DNA from: JAPLJU01 sp036725345
GTDB taxonomy: Bacteria > Desulfobacterota > Syntrophia > Syntrophales > UBA2192
NCBI GenBank assembly: GCA_036725345.1
Contig: DAIMEJ010000002.1
Coordinates: 186,001-250,000 of the forward strand
Length of the DNA: 64,000 nucleotides
Reading direction: 5' to 3'
Shown one piece after another: positions 8,969 through 17,911 of this stretch; positions within the stretch are counted from its first letter, which is position 1, and each line of letters starts with the position of its first letter. The notes under the pieces were generated by a model. It was not told the origin of the DNA, did no database searches, and saw nothing but the letters and a program-made list of their open reading frames with translations. Position numbers and translations under genes: made by a program.

Positions 8969-9295
8969 TCAATCTTCCCGGTCATTCCCCATCCCCTCAA
9001 TCCATCGAGCGATGAGGGTGCTTGCCTGTTCCAGGCCTTCCCGGTAAGCCTCTGTGAAGGCTTCATCCCCCATCCGACAGGTGAGGAAAACCGGGGTGTA
9101 ATGGATTGCCCTGAATTCTTCGAGGACGGTTGCTTCGTGACCGAAGAGCTTCTCAATCAGCGATTCCGTCTCCCGGCGCCAGGCAGCGAACTCCGGTGTA
9201 AAAGCGGGCTTATTTTTGAGCGGTTCAATCCGCTTGCAGCAATCCTCAAGCCCTTTTATCGCCTGCTTGTCTTTTTTCTCTTTCCCACCACTCAT
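8969..9295 (-). CDS. Hypothetical helical protein
   Basis: A 108-residue soluble, charged, mostly helical protein that I do not recognise. It begins with a lysine-rich stretch (MSGGKEKKDKQAIKGLEDC) and includes a region with aromatic and hydrophobic content (AIHYTPVFLTCRMGDEAF). No signal peptide or metal motif is obvious. It lies directly downstream of the methyltransferase gene on the same strand, separated by 6 bases, so the two are probably co-transcribed. It converges on the nucleoside-recognition gene with a 5-base gap. Confidence 0.6.
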   Translation of the reverse strand: MSGGKEKKDKQAIKGLEDCCKRIEPLKNKPAFTPEFAAWRRETESLIEKLFGHEATVLEEFRAIHYTPVFLTCRMGDEAFTEAYREGLEQASTLIARWIEGMGNDRED

Positions 9296-9301
9296 TACTG
9301 T

Positions 9302-10216
9302 TCACTCTCCACTCACCACCATCCATCTGTACTCCCGTACATGATCGAGGAATTCCAGGATCACCCCCTGCTCGTCCTTAGCGCTTGCCCGAGCCGTGAA
9401 GATGAACCTCAGCCCCGGCGTGTCCCCGATGCCCAGAAGTTCCAGGAGCGGACCTGTCCGTACCTCCCTCCCGAGTACCTCCGCGATGCGAACCAGGTGG
9501 GAAAAGCGTATGGTGTATTCCGAGTGGTCCTTCAGCCTGATCTCCCGGGGGAAGCCGTCGAGCGCCATTCCCCGCGCAAGGTAATCCATGCCGGGGGGGA
9601 TGATGGGGTCGCTGGAGTGCTCGCAGATGAAAGAAGGAATCCCTTTCCTGCAGATTTCCTCCAGGAGACGCAGGGCTCCTATATTGATGTGAAATTTACC
9701 TTTTTCGGGAATATCGAGATTATAATCACGGATGAAACGTGCGATATCTCCCGGGAACTCCCGGGCTGAGAGGTCCATCCAGGTGTCGAGATCGCCTATC
9801 ACCTCGTTGAGGATCATGAGATCCACACCCCGAAGGGAGTGGATCAGCTCTGAAATGTCGCCCTGGACGAATGCGACCTTCGATCCCCAGGGTTTCAGGC
9901 GGGCCCTCTGTCTCTCGAGAAGGTGCCTCGACAGGTCGATCATGGTGACCCGTCTGATTCCAGCGGCATAGGTGTCGAGCAACCCCCCCATCAGGCTTCC
10001 GTAGCCCCCGCCGACCTCGCATACCCGGCATCCCGGTTTGAGAAGGTCCATCCCGGCGAGCTTTCTCCCCACCATTGCTCCGTAGGAAGAGGACATTTTC
10101 AGGGCTTTCGAGTAGAGAGAGTCGGTGGAGCGCAAAGACTCGGAGATCGTGAACTCCGTCATGAGATCGATCCGGCCGTGTCTGTGATAATCCCGCGTAT
10201 TGTTAATTCGTGTCAT
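9302..10216 (-). CDS. Class I SAM-dependent methyltransferase-like protein
   Basis: A 304-residue protein with a Rossmann SAM-binding motif (VCEVGGGYGSLMGG, about 66-79), the acidic ribose-contact strand VTMIDLS and a later strand LMILNEVIGD. The C-terminal half (about 140-300) is specific to this protein and shows no motif I can name. The substrate is unknown. A second ATG at 10162 (MTEFTISES) is an alternative start, since the first 18 residues look poorly structured. The upstream region is a degenerate pyrimidine-rich repeat tract. Confidence 0.7.
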   Translation of the reverse strand: MTRINNTRDYHRHGRIDLMTEFTISESLRSTDSLYSKALKMSSSYGAMVGRKLAGMDLLKPGCRVCEVGGGYGSLMGGLLDTYAAGIRRVTMIDLSRHLLERQRARLKPWGSKVAFVQGDISELIHSLRGVDLMILNEVIGDLDTWMDLSAREFPGDIARFIRDYNLDIPEKGKFHINIGALRLLEEICRKGIPSFICEHSSDPIIPPGMDYLARGMALDGFPREIRLKDHSEYTIRFSHLVRIAEVLGREVRTGPLLELLGIGDTPGLRFIFTARASAKDEQGVILEFLDHVREYRWMVVSGE

Positions 10217-10230
10217 TATCTTTAGCCCTT

Positions 10231-10345
10231 GTTTTGCTCACCACTTGCCACTCACCACTGTGGCATATTGCCCTTTGCCTCTATCCTCAACCCTCTACCC
10301 TTTATCCTCCATCCTCTATCTGCTTGTCTTTTGCCTTGCGCCGGC
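10231..10345. repeat. Degenerate pyrimidine-rich intergenic repeat tract
   Basis: About 115 bases upstream of the methyltransferase consist of imperfect short words such as CTCACCACTTGCCACTCACC, TTGCCCTTTGCC and CCTCTATCCTC. Related words recur in other gaps: 5870-5925, 9288-9325, 36440-36465, 51508-51597, 61634-61675 and 62575-62672. The tract has no coding frame that fits the neighbours. Origin and function are unknown. Confidence 0.6.
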
Positions 10346-10420
10346 CGAAGACAGGATGTAGAGTGGCCTTATCAACTTTGGTATCCACCCGTCAAGGCGT
10401 GAGATGTCCGGGAGGTCCCG

Positions 10421-10732
10421 ATGGAATGCAACCGCTGCGGGATCTGCTGCCTTGCCAACATGATCCCCGAGGCCTGCGAGGAAGACCTCGAGCGCTGGCG
10501 GCGGGAAGGCCGCGGCGACATCCTGGAGAAGTACAGCTGGGCGGCCTGGGCGGGAGACCGCCTTGTCGCCATCGATGACGGGCACCACCTCCACTCCTGC
10601 CCTTACCTCACCTGGGAAGAAGACCACACCGCCTGCGCCATCTACGAGACAAGGCCAAAGGTCTGCCGCGACTTCGAACCGGGCTCCTCGGAGATCTGCC
10701 CCCTCTGCAGAAAGAAGACTGTGCAGCCTTGA
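10421..10732 (+). CDS. YkgJ-family cysteine-cluster protein
   Basis: A 103-residue protein with the zinc or iron cluster motif CNRCGICC at residues 3-10 and further Cys residues (HSCPYLTW, ACAIYETRPKVCRDF, ICPLCRKK). The order matches the YkgJ/UPF0153 Fe-S or Zn-binding family, whose function is mostly unknown. The gene stands alone between the repeat tract and a 358-base gap. Start ATG 10421 has GGGAGG-type sequence upstream (GGGAGGTCCCG). Confidence 0.85.
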   Translation: MECNRCGICCLANMIPEACEEDLERWRREGRGDILEKYSWAAWAGDRLVAIDDGHHLHSCPYLTWEEDHTACAIYETRPKVCRDFEPGSSEICPLCRKKTVQP

Positions 10733-11090
10733 ATGGCAGACCCCGGGGAATGAGAAAACGGTCTTCCGTAAACGATTTATTCTGCGATGCTGGAGACCAT
10801 ACCCTTACCAACACCTCATTTCAATAAGATCCGGTGTGTTGATTTGTAACTCCTCGGCTACCTCGCGTGGGAGTAACCGACCCCTTGACAACGAACACCG
10901 ATTCATGATTATTATCGAGACGTTTTCCTGTCACCTTTTCCAGAATCCTGGCTTTTTAAAAGAACCGGCAGGCAGACTCATGGGGGGGGAAATCTGCCGT
11001 GCCGGACAACTTTCCCTTATCAAATTTCACCCGCTTTACAGATGGAATCAAAAATATCGACCTTATTCTTTAGGATGATGGAGTGCAGTG
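10733..11090. other. 358-base intergenic region ahead of the PAS gene
   Basis: No coding frame or RNA gene is supported here. It contains a promoter-like pair at 10885-10912, and the last 30 bases form the leader of the PAS protein. Confidence 0.6.
10885..10912 (+). promoter_or_regulatory. Candidate sigma-70 promoter
   Basis: TTGACA (10885-10890, perfect -35) is followed after 16 bases by GATTAT (10907-10912, four of six for -10). It would give a roughly 170-base leader before the PAS gene at 11091. Confidence 0.45.
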
Positions 11091-13142
11091 ATGGATAAGA
11101 CCCCCGTGAACAGCCATGAATTCCAGACGATCCTGGATTATGTGAGCGACGGCGTGTACAAGATCAACAGAGAGGGATATTTCACCTATCTCAACCCCGT
11201 CTCATTGATGATGACCGGCCTCCCGCCGGACAACTATCAAAGCTACCACTATCTCGACATCGTTGCCCCCGGGGAGCGCGAGAGGGTGCAGGTCAGCTTC
11301 GAAAAGGTCATGCGTGGAGAAGAGAATCGGCCATATGAGGTGCATCTGAAAAACCGAGACGATCAGATTCGCTATATCGAGGTCAAGTCCAAGCCCATTT
11401 TTGAAAACGGGAAAGTAGTGGAAATGTTGGGGATTGCGCGTGATGTGACGGCCCACAGGCGGGCCGAGGAGGACCTCCGGCAGAGTGAGGAAAAACACCG
11501 TACGATGCTCGACTGCATCACAGACGGTATCTACAAGATCAACCCCGATGGTTACTTCACCTATCTCAACAGTGTGTTGTTGAACAGGTACAGCCTTCAG
11601 CCGGATGATTATCAAACCAGCTACTACCTCGATATGGTGGCACCGGAAGATCGTGAACTTGTCCGCGCCAAGTTCGAGCGGGTCATGCAGGGGGAGGAGA
11701 ATCCGCCCTATGAGCTGATTGCTCAGACCTCCGGCGGCAGAAAAAATATAGTAGAGGTGAAGTCACGGCCCATTTTTGAAAACGGGAAGGTGGTGGGGCT
11801 CCTGGGGGTCTCCCGCGATATCACGGCGCGAAGACGAGCTGAGGAAGAGCTGCATAAAAGCGAAGAGAAGTACCGCGTGCTCCTCGCCAGCATCAGCGAC
11901 GGCGTCTACCAACTCGACACCCGGGGCTATGTCTCCTACATGAACAGGGTTTCCCTTGAGAGAACCGGCCTTACGGTGGACAATCTGAGCTCCGTGCACT
12001 TCCTCGACATCGTCAGCCCCGAAGAACATCAGAGGACCCAAGAGAATTTTCAAAGGGTCATGCGGGGCGAGGAAGTGCCGCCCTACGAGATAAGTTACCT
12101 GGACCGGGAAGGCCGGAAACATCACGTCGAGATCAGAACGAGGCCCCTCTTCGAAAACGGAAATGTCGTCGGTCTCGTGGGCATCTCCCACGACATCACG
12201 GCCAGCAAGCAGACCGAAGAGCTACTCCTAAACGCAAAAAACATTCTCGAGCGGATGGTGGAAAAACGGACGAGAGCACTGCAGGAGAAGGCCGCGCAGC
12301 TCAAGGAGTCCGAGAGCCGCTACCGGGCCATCTTTGAAAACACCGGCGCGGCCACATGCATCATCGAGAAAGACTTTACCGTGTCTTTCGTCAACAGCGA
12401 GTTCGAACAGGTCACGGGCTATTCGAAGGACGAGTTCGTGGGAAAGATGAAATTGACCACCCTCATCCATGAAGAGGACCTGCCTCGGCTGAAGGAATAC
12501 CACCGCCTGCGCAGGATCGACCCTGCGGCGGCGCCCCGGCACTACGACTTTCGGATTTTCAACAGGGCAGGCAGGGTCAGGGACCTGTTCGCAACGATTG
12601 ACCTGATTCCCGGCACGGTGAAAAGCGTGGCTTCAGTTCTCGACATAACGGATCGCAAACAGATCGAACGAAACCTGATGGAGAATGAAAAGGAGCTTCA
12701 AGCCCGAAGCCGAAACCTCGAGGAGATGAACACGGCCCTTAACGTCCTCCTCAAGAAGCTGGAAACCGACAGGATGGCCCTGGAAGAGAGCATCCTTGCA
12801 AACGCCAAGGAAAACATTAACCCGTACCTCGACGAATTGGAGAAGACGGCTGGCAGTGAAGCCCAGAAGCTCTGCATCGACACCATCAAAAATAATCTCA
12901 GGGCCCTCCTTTCGCCCTTCGCGAAGAGGGTGAAATCCAAGGTGCCCAGTTTATCGCCCAAGGAAGCCCAGGTGGCGAGCCTCATTGTGCAGGGCCGCAC
13001 CACGAAAGAAATCGCAGACCTGACCAGGATAACCCTCAAAGCCGTCGAATTCCACCGTTTCAACATCCGCAAGAAACTCCGCATAACCGGCAAGAGTGTG
13101 AATTTACGTGATTATTTGGCAAAGCTCTCCGGTCACCACTAG
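11091..13142 (+). CDS. Four-PAS sensor protein with LuxR-type C-terminal HTH
   Basis: A 683-residue soluble regulator. Three closely similar PAS-PAC units occupy about 10-125, 130-250 and 258-375 (recurring YKIN..GYFTYLN and PIFENGKVV motifs). A fourth, divergent PAS (about 410-530), a coiled coil (about 540-600) and a LuxR-like HTH (about 615-680, LSPKEAQVASLIVQGRTTKEIA) follow. This layout suits a ligand- or redox-sensing transcription factor without kinase or receiver domains. I prefer ATG 11091 over GTG 11088 because of RBS spacing. It precedes the patatin/cyclase genes and may control them, which is inference. Confidence 0.85.
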   Translation: MDKTPVNSHEFQTILDYVSDGVYKINREGYFTYLNPVSLMMTGLPPDNYQSYHYLDIVAPGERERVQVSFEKVMRGEENRPYEVHLKNRDDQIRYIEVKSKPIFENGKVVEMLGIARDVTAHRRAEEDLRQSEEKHRTMLDCITDGIYKINPDGYFTYLNSVLLNRYSLQPDDYQTSYYLDMVAPEDRELVRAKFERVMQGEENPPYELIAQTSGGRKNIVEVKSRPIFENGKVVGLLGVSRDITARRRAEEELHKSEEKYRVLLASISDGVYQLDTRGYVSYMNRVSLERTGLTVDNLSSVHFLDIVSPEEHQRTQENFQRVMRGEEVPPYEISYLDREGRKHHVEIRTRPLFENGNVVGLVGISHDITASKQTEELLLNAKNILERMVEKRTRALQEKAAQLKESESRYRAIFENTGAATCIIEKDFTVSFVNSEFEQVTGYSKDEFVGKMKLTTLIHEEDLPRLKEYHRLRRIDPAAAPRHYDFRIFNRAGRVRDLFATIDLIPGTVKSVASVLDITDRKQIERNLMENEKELQARSRNLEEMNTALNVLLKKLETDRMALEESILANAKENINPYLDELEKTAGSEAQKLCIDTIKNNLRALLSPFAKRVKSKVPSLSPKEAQVASLIVQGRTTKEIADLTRITLKAVEFHRFNIRKKLRITGKSVNLRDYLAKLSGHH

Positions 13143-13537
13143 TTCCACCCTAGTGAAAACACAGTAGTTTTGAGTGTTGTTTTTTCCTTGATTAATTCTC
13201 ATAAGTATCTCACCACATCGCACATTTACGCTGCGGGAACTGCCAGAGACCATCAGACAATTTCATAGTGAAAAATGATAACGGGGCAGGGGCATTGGTG
13301 CATCCACCGTACGTGTGGCCAAATTTCAGCCGATGAACTCAACCGCTTCCGAGCGTAATGCGGCCTTGCGGAGGTACGCCTGAATTAGATTTTCCTCCCG
13401 GCTGAAGTGAGCTCAGCCGTGGGTCAGGATTCATGGTTCATTGGCGCTCAGCAAATGGAATTTGATTTTCGGAGTTTCCGGCTTACGTACCGCACGGATA
13501 AAAACAAAACACCCCCAATTTCCGGGGCAAAAGAGTC
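13143..13537. other. 395-base intergenic region
   Basis: No intact gene is supported. Just after the PAS stop, 13156-13187 has a weak AAAACAC/GTGTTGTTTT hairpin followed by T residues, a possible terminator. A 7-bp stem (CGGCTGA/TCAGCCG) sits at 13399-13419. The rest could include decayed coding sequence, but I cannot name it. Confidence 0.5.
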
Positions 13538-15439
13538 GTGCAGATGACTGACGCAGGGCTACTAGACATCGCGGACATCCCTTTTTTCTCTCAGCTCCCC
13601 TCAGATGGACTTGCGCGCCTGAGGCAACTCGCGGATGTGTGTTCCTACACTGCGGGTTCCGTGATCTGTCGCAAAGGCGAGGTGGGGAGTGCTTTCTTCG
13701 TTGTCGCCTCGGGCGGGGTTAACATTCAGCTCGGCCCGGAAGACGAGGCTCGCAAGACGAACGTCTACCTGCGGCCGGGACAGGTCTTCGGGGAGATGTC
13801 GCTCCTTTCCGGTATGCCGATTTCCGCGACCGTGGTGGCGGCGAGAGACACCCTGGTCTACGCGCTCTCGAAGGACAGTTTCCTGGAGCTGCTGGAGACG
13901 CAACCGGCTCTTCGCCAGGCGCTGGTTCAAATGTTCATAGAGCGTATACGACACCGCTCGAGCCTCCCTTCCGAATTACCGTTGCCGCCCTGCACACTGA
14001 TTGTCCTGCCTCCGGGCGTGGAAAAGGACCTTTTCAGCCTGTCCCTCTTTCACGCCGTCGAACACTACGCCCCCGGATCTTTTTTCCTCGATACCGTCTC
14101 TTCCCGTGGATGGAAGGCAGTACCCCCCGATGAAGTTAGACCATTGTTGCCTGAGTCAGCCCGGTCTCTTCGGAAAAAGTCTGCCCCGGCCACCCGGGCG
14201 GTCTACGCGATTGATGAAAGTGCAAGCTGGGTTGCCCGGTTGATTCGAAATTGGAGAGGATACGGCAGCACGGGCCAGGTTTTGACAGTCACGGTGAGCG
14301 CCGGCCAGGTTGAGCCTCTTAAGGCATGCCTGGAGAATTTCGATTCGGTCGTTCTCTATGAAGGCCCCTTTCAGGACCAAGAATTCACGGGGATGTCAGC
14401 GAGCGGCTTCGGGCTGGCCAGGGTCGGCCACGTCCGGATCGGCAGTCGCCGGGAGATGAGCTCCAAAAAGCGCCTCGGGCCCTGGTTCTTCTGTCTGGCG
14501 CCGGATGAGCTTGACCGCGTCACCCATAGCGATGCCACTCAGCGGTGGGACCGGACCCTCGCACCCAACCTGGACTGGATCGCACGCTGGATCACAGGAC
14601 GGGAAATAGGCATCGCCATGAGTTCGGGAGCCGCTTGCGGCTTCGCGCACCTCGGCGTGCTCCAGGTTCTGGAGGAAGCCGGGATCACCATTGACTATCT
14701 CTGCGGCAGCAGCATGGGCGGGGCGGCGGCACTCATTTATGCCAAGACGGGAAACGTGACACAAACTCTGGAGATGAGCCGTGACCTGCTGAGGGGGAAC
14801 ATGCAGGTTGTCGATGTCTCATGGTGGCCGAAGTCTTCCCTGCTGGCAGGAAGAAAACTTGGACGGATTATCGATGATTTGTGGGGCAATGCCACCTTTG
14901 CGGAGTTCGAAAAACCGGCGGCAGCAGTCGCCGCCGACCTCGTAAAGGGAGAGCGTTTCGTTTTAGAACGGGGACCGGCCGCCACTGCTGTCCGTGCGAC
15001 GAGTGCCATCCCGGGCATCTTTCCGCCCGTCTCCTGCGGTGGAAGAATGCTGGTTGACGGCGCACTGGTCAGCCACATTCCGCTTGAATTACTGGAACGG
15101 CGCCGTTGCGGTCTGAAGATCGCTGTCATTGTGACGACGGCGCCCGGCAACAGTGCAGGCCAGGAAGATATCCGCCACGGACAAATGCGGGAGAAGTTCG
15201 AGCGGCTGCTGGGACTCCGGCACGTGATTTCCAGTTCCTGGGAGTTGCAGTCGTTGTGGCGCGGGTCCGCAGAGGCTCTGAACGCGGACATCGTCCTGTA
15301 TCCCCGATCCAACCAGGCATCGGGCTTCGACTTCGGCGCCCTTAACGAGATGGTTGAGGCAGGCCGAAAGGCAGCCGAAGAAAAACTGGATTTCATTCAA
15401 AAATCTTTGGCCAGCCTCCTGAAACCAGGGGTGCCATAA
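13538..15439 (+). CDS. Patatin-like phospholipase with N-terminal cyclic-nucleotide-binding domain
   Basis: A 633-residue NTE-like protein. Residues about 13-140 form a Crp-type cNMP-binding domain, including PGQVFGEMSLLSGMPISATV, the phosphate-binding cassette region. A linker of unknown fold follows (about 150-350). The patatin hydrolase has nucleophile Ser392 in GSSMG and Asp507 in VDGAL. The oxyanion-hole segment reads SSGAACG (about 362-368), with Cys where most family members have Arg. There is no signal peptide or clear membrane segment. The start is GTG 13538 or ATG 13544, both with weak RBS. It lies 190 bases upstream of an adenylate cyclase, so control by cAMP is plausible. Confidence 0.88.
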   Translation: MQMTDAGLLDIADIPFFSQLPSDGLARLRQLADVCSYTAGSVICRKGEVGSAFFVVASGGVNIQLGPEDEARKTNVYLRPGQVFGEMSLLSGMPISATVVAARDTLVYALSKDSFLELLETQPALRQALVQMFIERIRHRSSLPSELPLPPCTLIVLPPGVEKDLFSLSLFHAVEHYAPGSFFLDTVSSRGWKAVPPDEVRPLLPESARSLRKKSAPATRAVYAIDESASWVARLIRNWRGYGSTGQVLTVTVSAGQVEPLKACLENFDSVVLYEGPFQDQEFTGMSASGFGLARVGHVRIGSRREMSSKKRLGPWFFCLAPDELDRVTHSDATQRWDRTLAPNLDWIARWITGREIGIAMSSGAACGFAHLGVLQVLEEAGITIDYLCGSSMGGAAALIYAKTGNVTQTLEMSRDLLRGNMQVVDVSWWPKSSLLAGRKLGRIIDDLWGNATFAEFEKPAAAVAADLVKGERFVLERGPAATAVRATSAIPGIFPPVSCGGRMLVDGALVSHIPLELLERRRCGLKIAVIVTTAPGNSAGQEDIRHGQMREKFERLLGLRHVISSSWELQSLWRGSAEALNADIVLYPRSNQASGFDFGALNEMVEAGRKAAEEKLDFIQKSLASLLKPGVP

Positions 15440-15629
15440 TAACGAGTGATAAAGATAGCGACTTTTCCTCAAATGGAAGAAGTTCCCCCTGACCAAAGAT
15501 TTTGAATTTGACCCGAACGAACCATCAAACACAGCAGTCCAAAACGGGACGATACTACAACGTGAGATAATTTAAGTTTTTTGCGGCATCCACAATAATT
15601 TTTCTTTTTCTGATCGGTCATAGGCTGCT

Positions 15630-17861
15630 ATGTCCAGACACTCAAAGGCGATTCTCTGGGGAATCATCATCGGGGTTCTGGGCCTTGCGGGCTCCATGCT
15701 GAACTACATCGACGAGTGTGATCAGAGGATCGGGCTCGACTTTCTCTTCGGCATGCGGGGGCCCATCCAGCCGCCGCCGGATGCCGTGATTGTCGCGATA
15801 GACAAGGCCTCGGCCCAGCATTTGAATCTTCCCAGGGACCCCGTGAGGTGGCCGCGATCCCTCCACGGACGTCTTATCGATATCCTTTCGCAGGAGGGTG
15901 CAGGAGTCATTTCCTTTGACCTCCTTTTCGACGAGTACCGCGACCCCATCGACGACAACCGGCTTGCCCAATCGATTCAAAGAGCAGGCAACGTGATCCT
16001 GTGCGGTGCCATCATGTCCGAGTATGTTCGCCTACGCTCCGGAGGCCATAAGGCGGAAGGGTCCGTCATGATCGAGACGTTTGTTCCGCCCATCCCGCTT
16101 TTGGCCGCGCCGACCCTCGCGACGGCTTCCTTTCCCCTGCCGAGGGTCCCGGTGAGGGTGGACCAGTGCTGGTCATTCAAACTGGGCAGCGTGCCGACAC
16201 TGCCCGTTGTGATGCTGCAGGCTTATTCCCTGGATGTCTACGATGAGTTCATCTCCGGTCTGGCCCATATCGACCCTCTACAGATCGAGGCCCTGCCCCG
16301 AAATACAGCATCTCTGCTGACTTACGGAAAATTACAGAACTCTGTTCGATCGATACGTGATCTTTTCGAGAATGATCCGCCGCTTGCGAACAAGGCCCTT
16401 GAGGGGCTGGATCACCCGCAGGCATTCAAAACGGATGTAAAAAAGACTAAAAAGCTCCAGGCCATCATCCGGATGTACGCCGGGGAAGAGAGCCAGTTCA
16501 TCAACTATTACGGCCCTCCCGGAACCATCACCCGGATCCCCTATTTTAAAGTCATCGAGGGTGGAAGCGGCTTCGACTTCAAGGGCAAGGCCGTGTTCGT
16601 CGGGGTCACGGAGGATCTGCGGGCGGAACAGATGGGCGGCTTCTACACCGTTTTCTCCCAGAAAGGCGGCGAGAATCTGAGCAGTGTCGAGCTTGCCGCG
16701 ACCGTTTTCTCAAACCTGCTCGAGAGACGATCGATTGACGGTATCAGCCCCGCCGCCCAGGCCGTTCTGTTATTTATGTGGGGTCTGGTGATTGGTTTTT
16801 TATGCCGTCAATTACCGGGCTACAGGACGGCCCTCATCGTCATTTCGTTATGTCTCGTCTACGCAGGGGTCGCCTACCATCAGTTCAAGACAAGCAACCT
16901 CTGGCTGCCGCTCTTCGTACCCGTGCTGATACAGGCACCGGTCGCCATCCTCGCTGCGTCCGCCTGGCATTACAGCACCATCCGCAGGGAGCGCGAAAAC
17001 GTGAGAAAAGCCATCGGCTATTATCTCCCCGACCATGTCATCGATTCGATGGTTCAAAACATCTCCGATTTCAAGACAAAAAGCGACATGGTTCATGGCA
17101 CGGTTCTCTATGCCGACGCCGAAAAGTACAGCACACTGGCCGAAACCATGTCGCCTTCAGAGCTGAAACAGTTCATGAACCGCTACTACGAGATCGTCTT
17201 CGGACCCGTCAAGAAGCACGAGGGAAGGGTCCTCGACGTGGTAGGGGACGCCATGCTCGCCATCTGGTACGGGGAGCGTCTCGGTGCCGATGTGAGGGTT
17301 AATCCCTGCCGGGCGGCACTGGAGATCGCGGCAGCCGTCGCCTCCTTCAATGAAAACGCCCTTAACAGCCGACTCCCCATCCGCATTGGCCTGCATGCCG
17401 GTCATGTGTCTCTCGGCAGTGTCGGCGCCCACGACCATTACGAGTACAGGGCTGTCGGGGATTGCGTCAACACGGCATCCCGGCTGGAGGGGCTCAATAA
17501 ATACCTTAAAACCCGGATCCTGGTTTCAGACGATGTCATCGCGGGAATCGGCGAATTCCTTACGAGGCCCCTGGGTAAATTTATCCTGGCAGGGAAGGTG
17601 AACGCCGTTACCGTTCATGAGCTGATATGCCGCCGGGAGGAGGCGGACGAGGCAATGATCGCCCTTTGCGAAAACTTCAGCCAGGCCCTCGAAGCATACA
17701 GGGGACAGATCTGGAACGTCGCCATCGACCTCTTCGAGAATATCCTGGCGGTGAGAGCCGATGACGGGCCTTCAGCCTTTTACCTGCAACTGTGCAGGGA
17801 ATTCATCCTGAAACCGCCACCGGAGGGATGGGATGGGTCCGTTGCCCTTGGTGCAAAGTGA
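15630..17861 (+). CDS. CHASE2-domain class III adenylate/guanylate cyclase
   Basis: A 743-residue membrane cyclase. An N-terminal anchor (about 8-25) and a periplasmic CHASE2 sensor (about 30-365) lead to three membrane helices near 373-392, 398-416 and 424-447. The cyclase catalytic domain lies at about 487-670. Metal-binding aspartates are in YADAEKYS (about 495) and VVGDAMLAIW (Asp540), and the nucleotide-site motif EYRAVGDCVNTASRLEG is intact, so it should be active. CHASE2 cyclases often lie beside FecR-domain genes, as here (next gene after 50 bases). cAMP is the more usual product, but cGMP cannot be excluded. Confidence 0.93.
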   Translation: MSRHSKAILWGIIIGVLGLAGSMLNYIDECDQRIGLDFLFGMRGPIQPPPDAVIVAIDKASAQHLNLPRDPVRWPRSLHGRLIDILSQEGAGVISFDLLFDEYRDPIDDNRLAQSIQRAGNVILCGAIMSEYVRLRSGGHKAEGSVMIETFVPPIPLLAAPTLATASFPLPRVPVRVDQCWSFKLGSVPTLPVVMLQAYSLDVYDEFISGLAHIDPLQIEALPRNTASLLTYGKLQNSVRSIRDLFENDPPLANKALEGLDHPQAFKTDVKKTKKLQAIIRMYAGEESQFINYYGPPGTITRIPYFKVIEGGSGFDFKGKAVFVGVTEDLRAEQMGGFYTVFSQKGGENLSSVELAATVFSNLLERRSIDGISPAAQAVLLFMWGLVIGFLCRQLPGYRTALIVISLCLVYAGVAYHQFKTSNLWLPLFVPVLIQAPVAILAASAWHYSTIRRERENVRKAIGYYLPDHVIDSMVQNISDFKTKSDMVHGTVLYADAEKYSTLAETMSPSELKQFMNRYYEIVFGPVKKHEGRVLDVVGDAMLAIWYGERLGADVRVNPCRAALEIAAAVASFNENALNSRLPIRIGLHAGHVSLGSVGAHDHYEYRAVGDCVNTASRLEGLNKYLKTRILVSDDVIAGIGEFLTRPLGKFILAGKVNAVTVHELICRREEADEAMIALCENFSQALEAYRGQIWNVAIDLFENILAVRADDGPSAFYLQLCREFILKPPPEGWDGSVALGAK

Positions 17862-17911
17862 TGTCGATCAAGCGGTTTTTAGCAACGGGGAATTCATAAA
17901 GGAGGCAATTT

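Noticed and set aside
13143..13537. Remnant of a transposase in the gap after the PAS gene
   Set aside because: Short frames read like damaged coding sequence, but I could not match them to a transposase or find terminal repeats.
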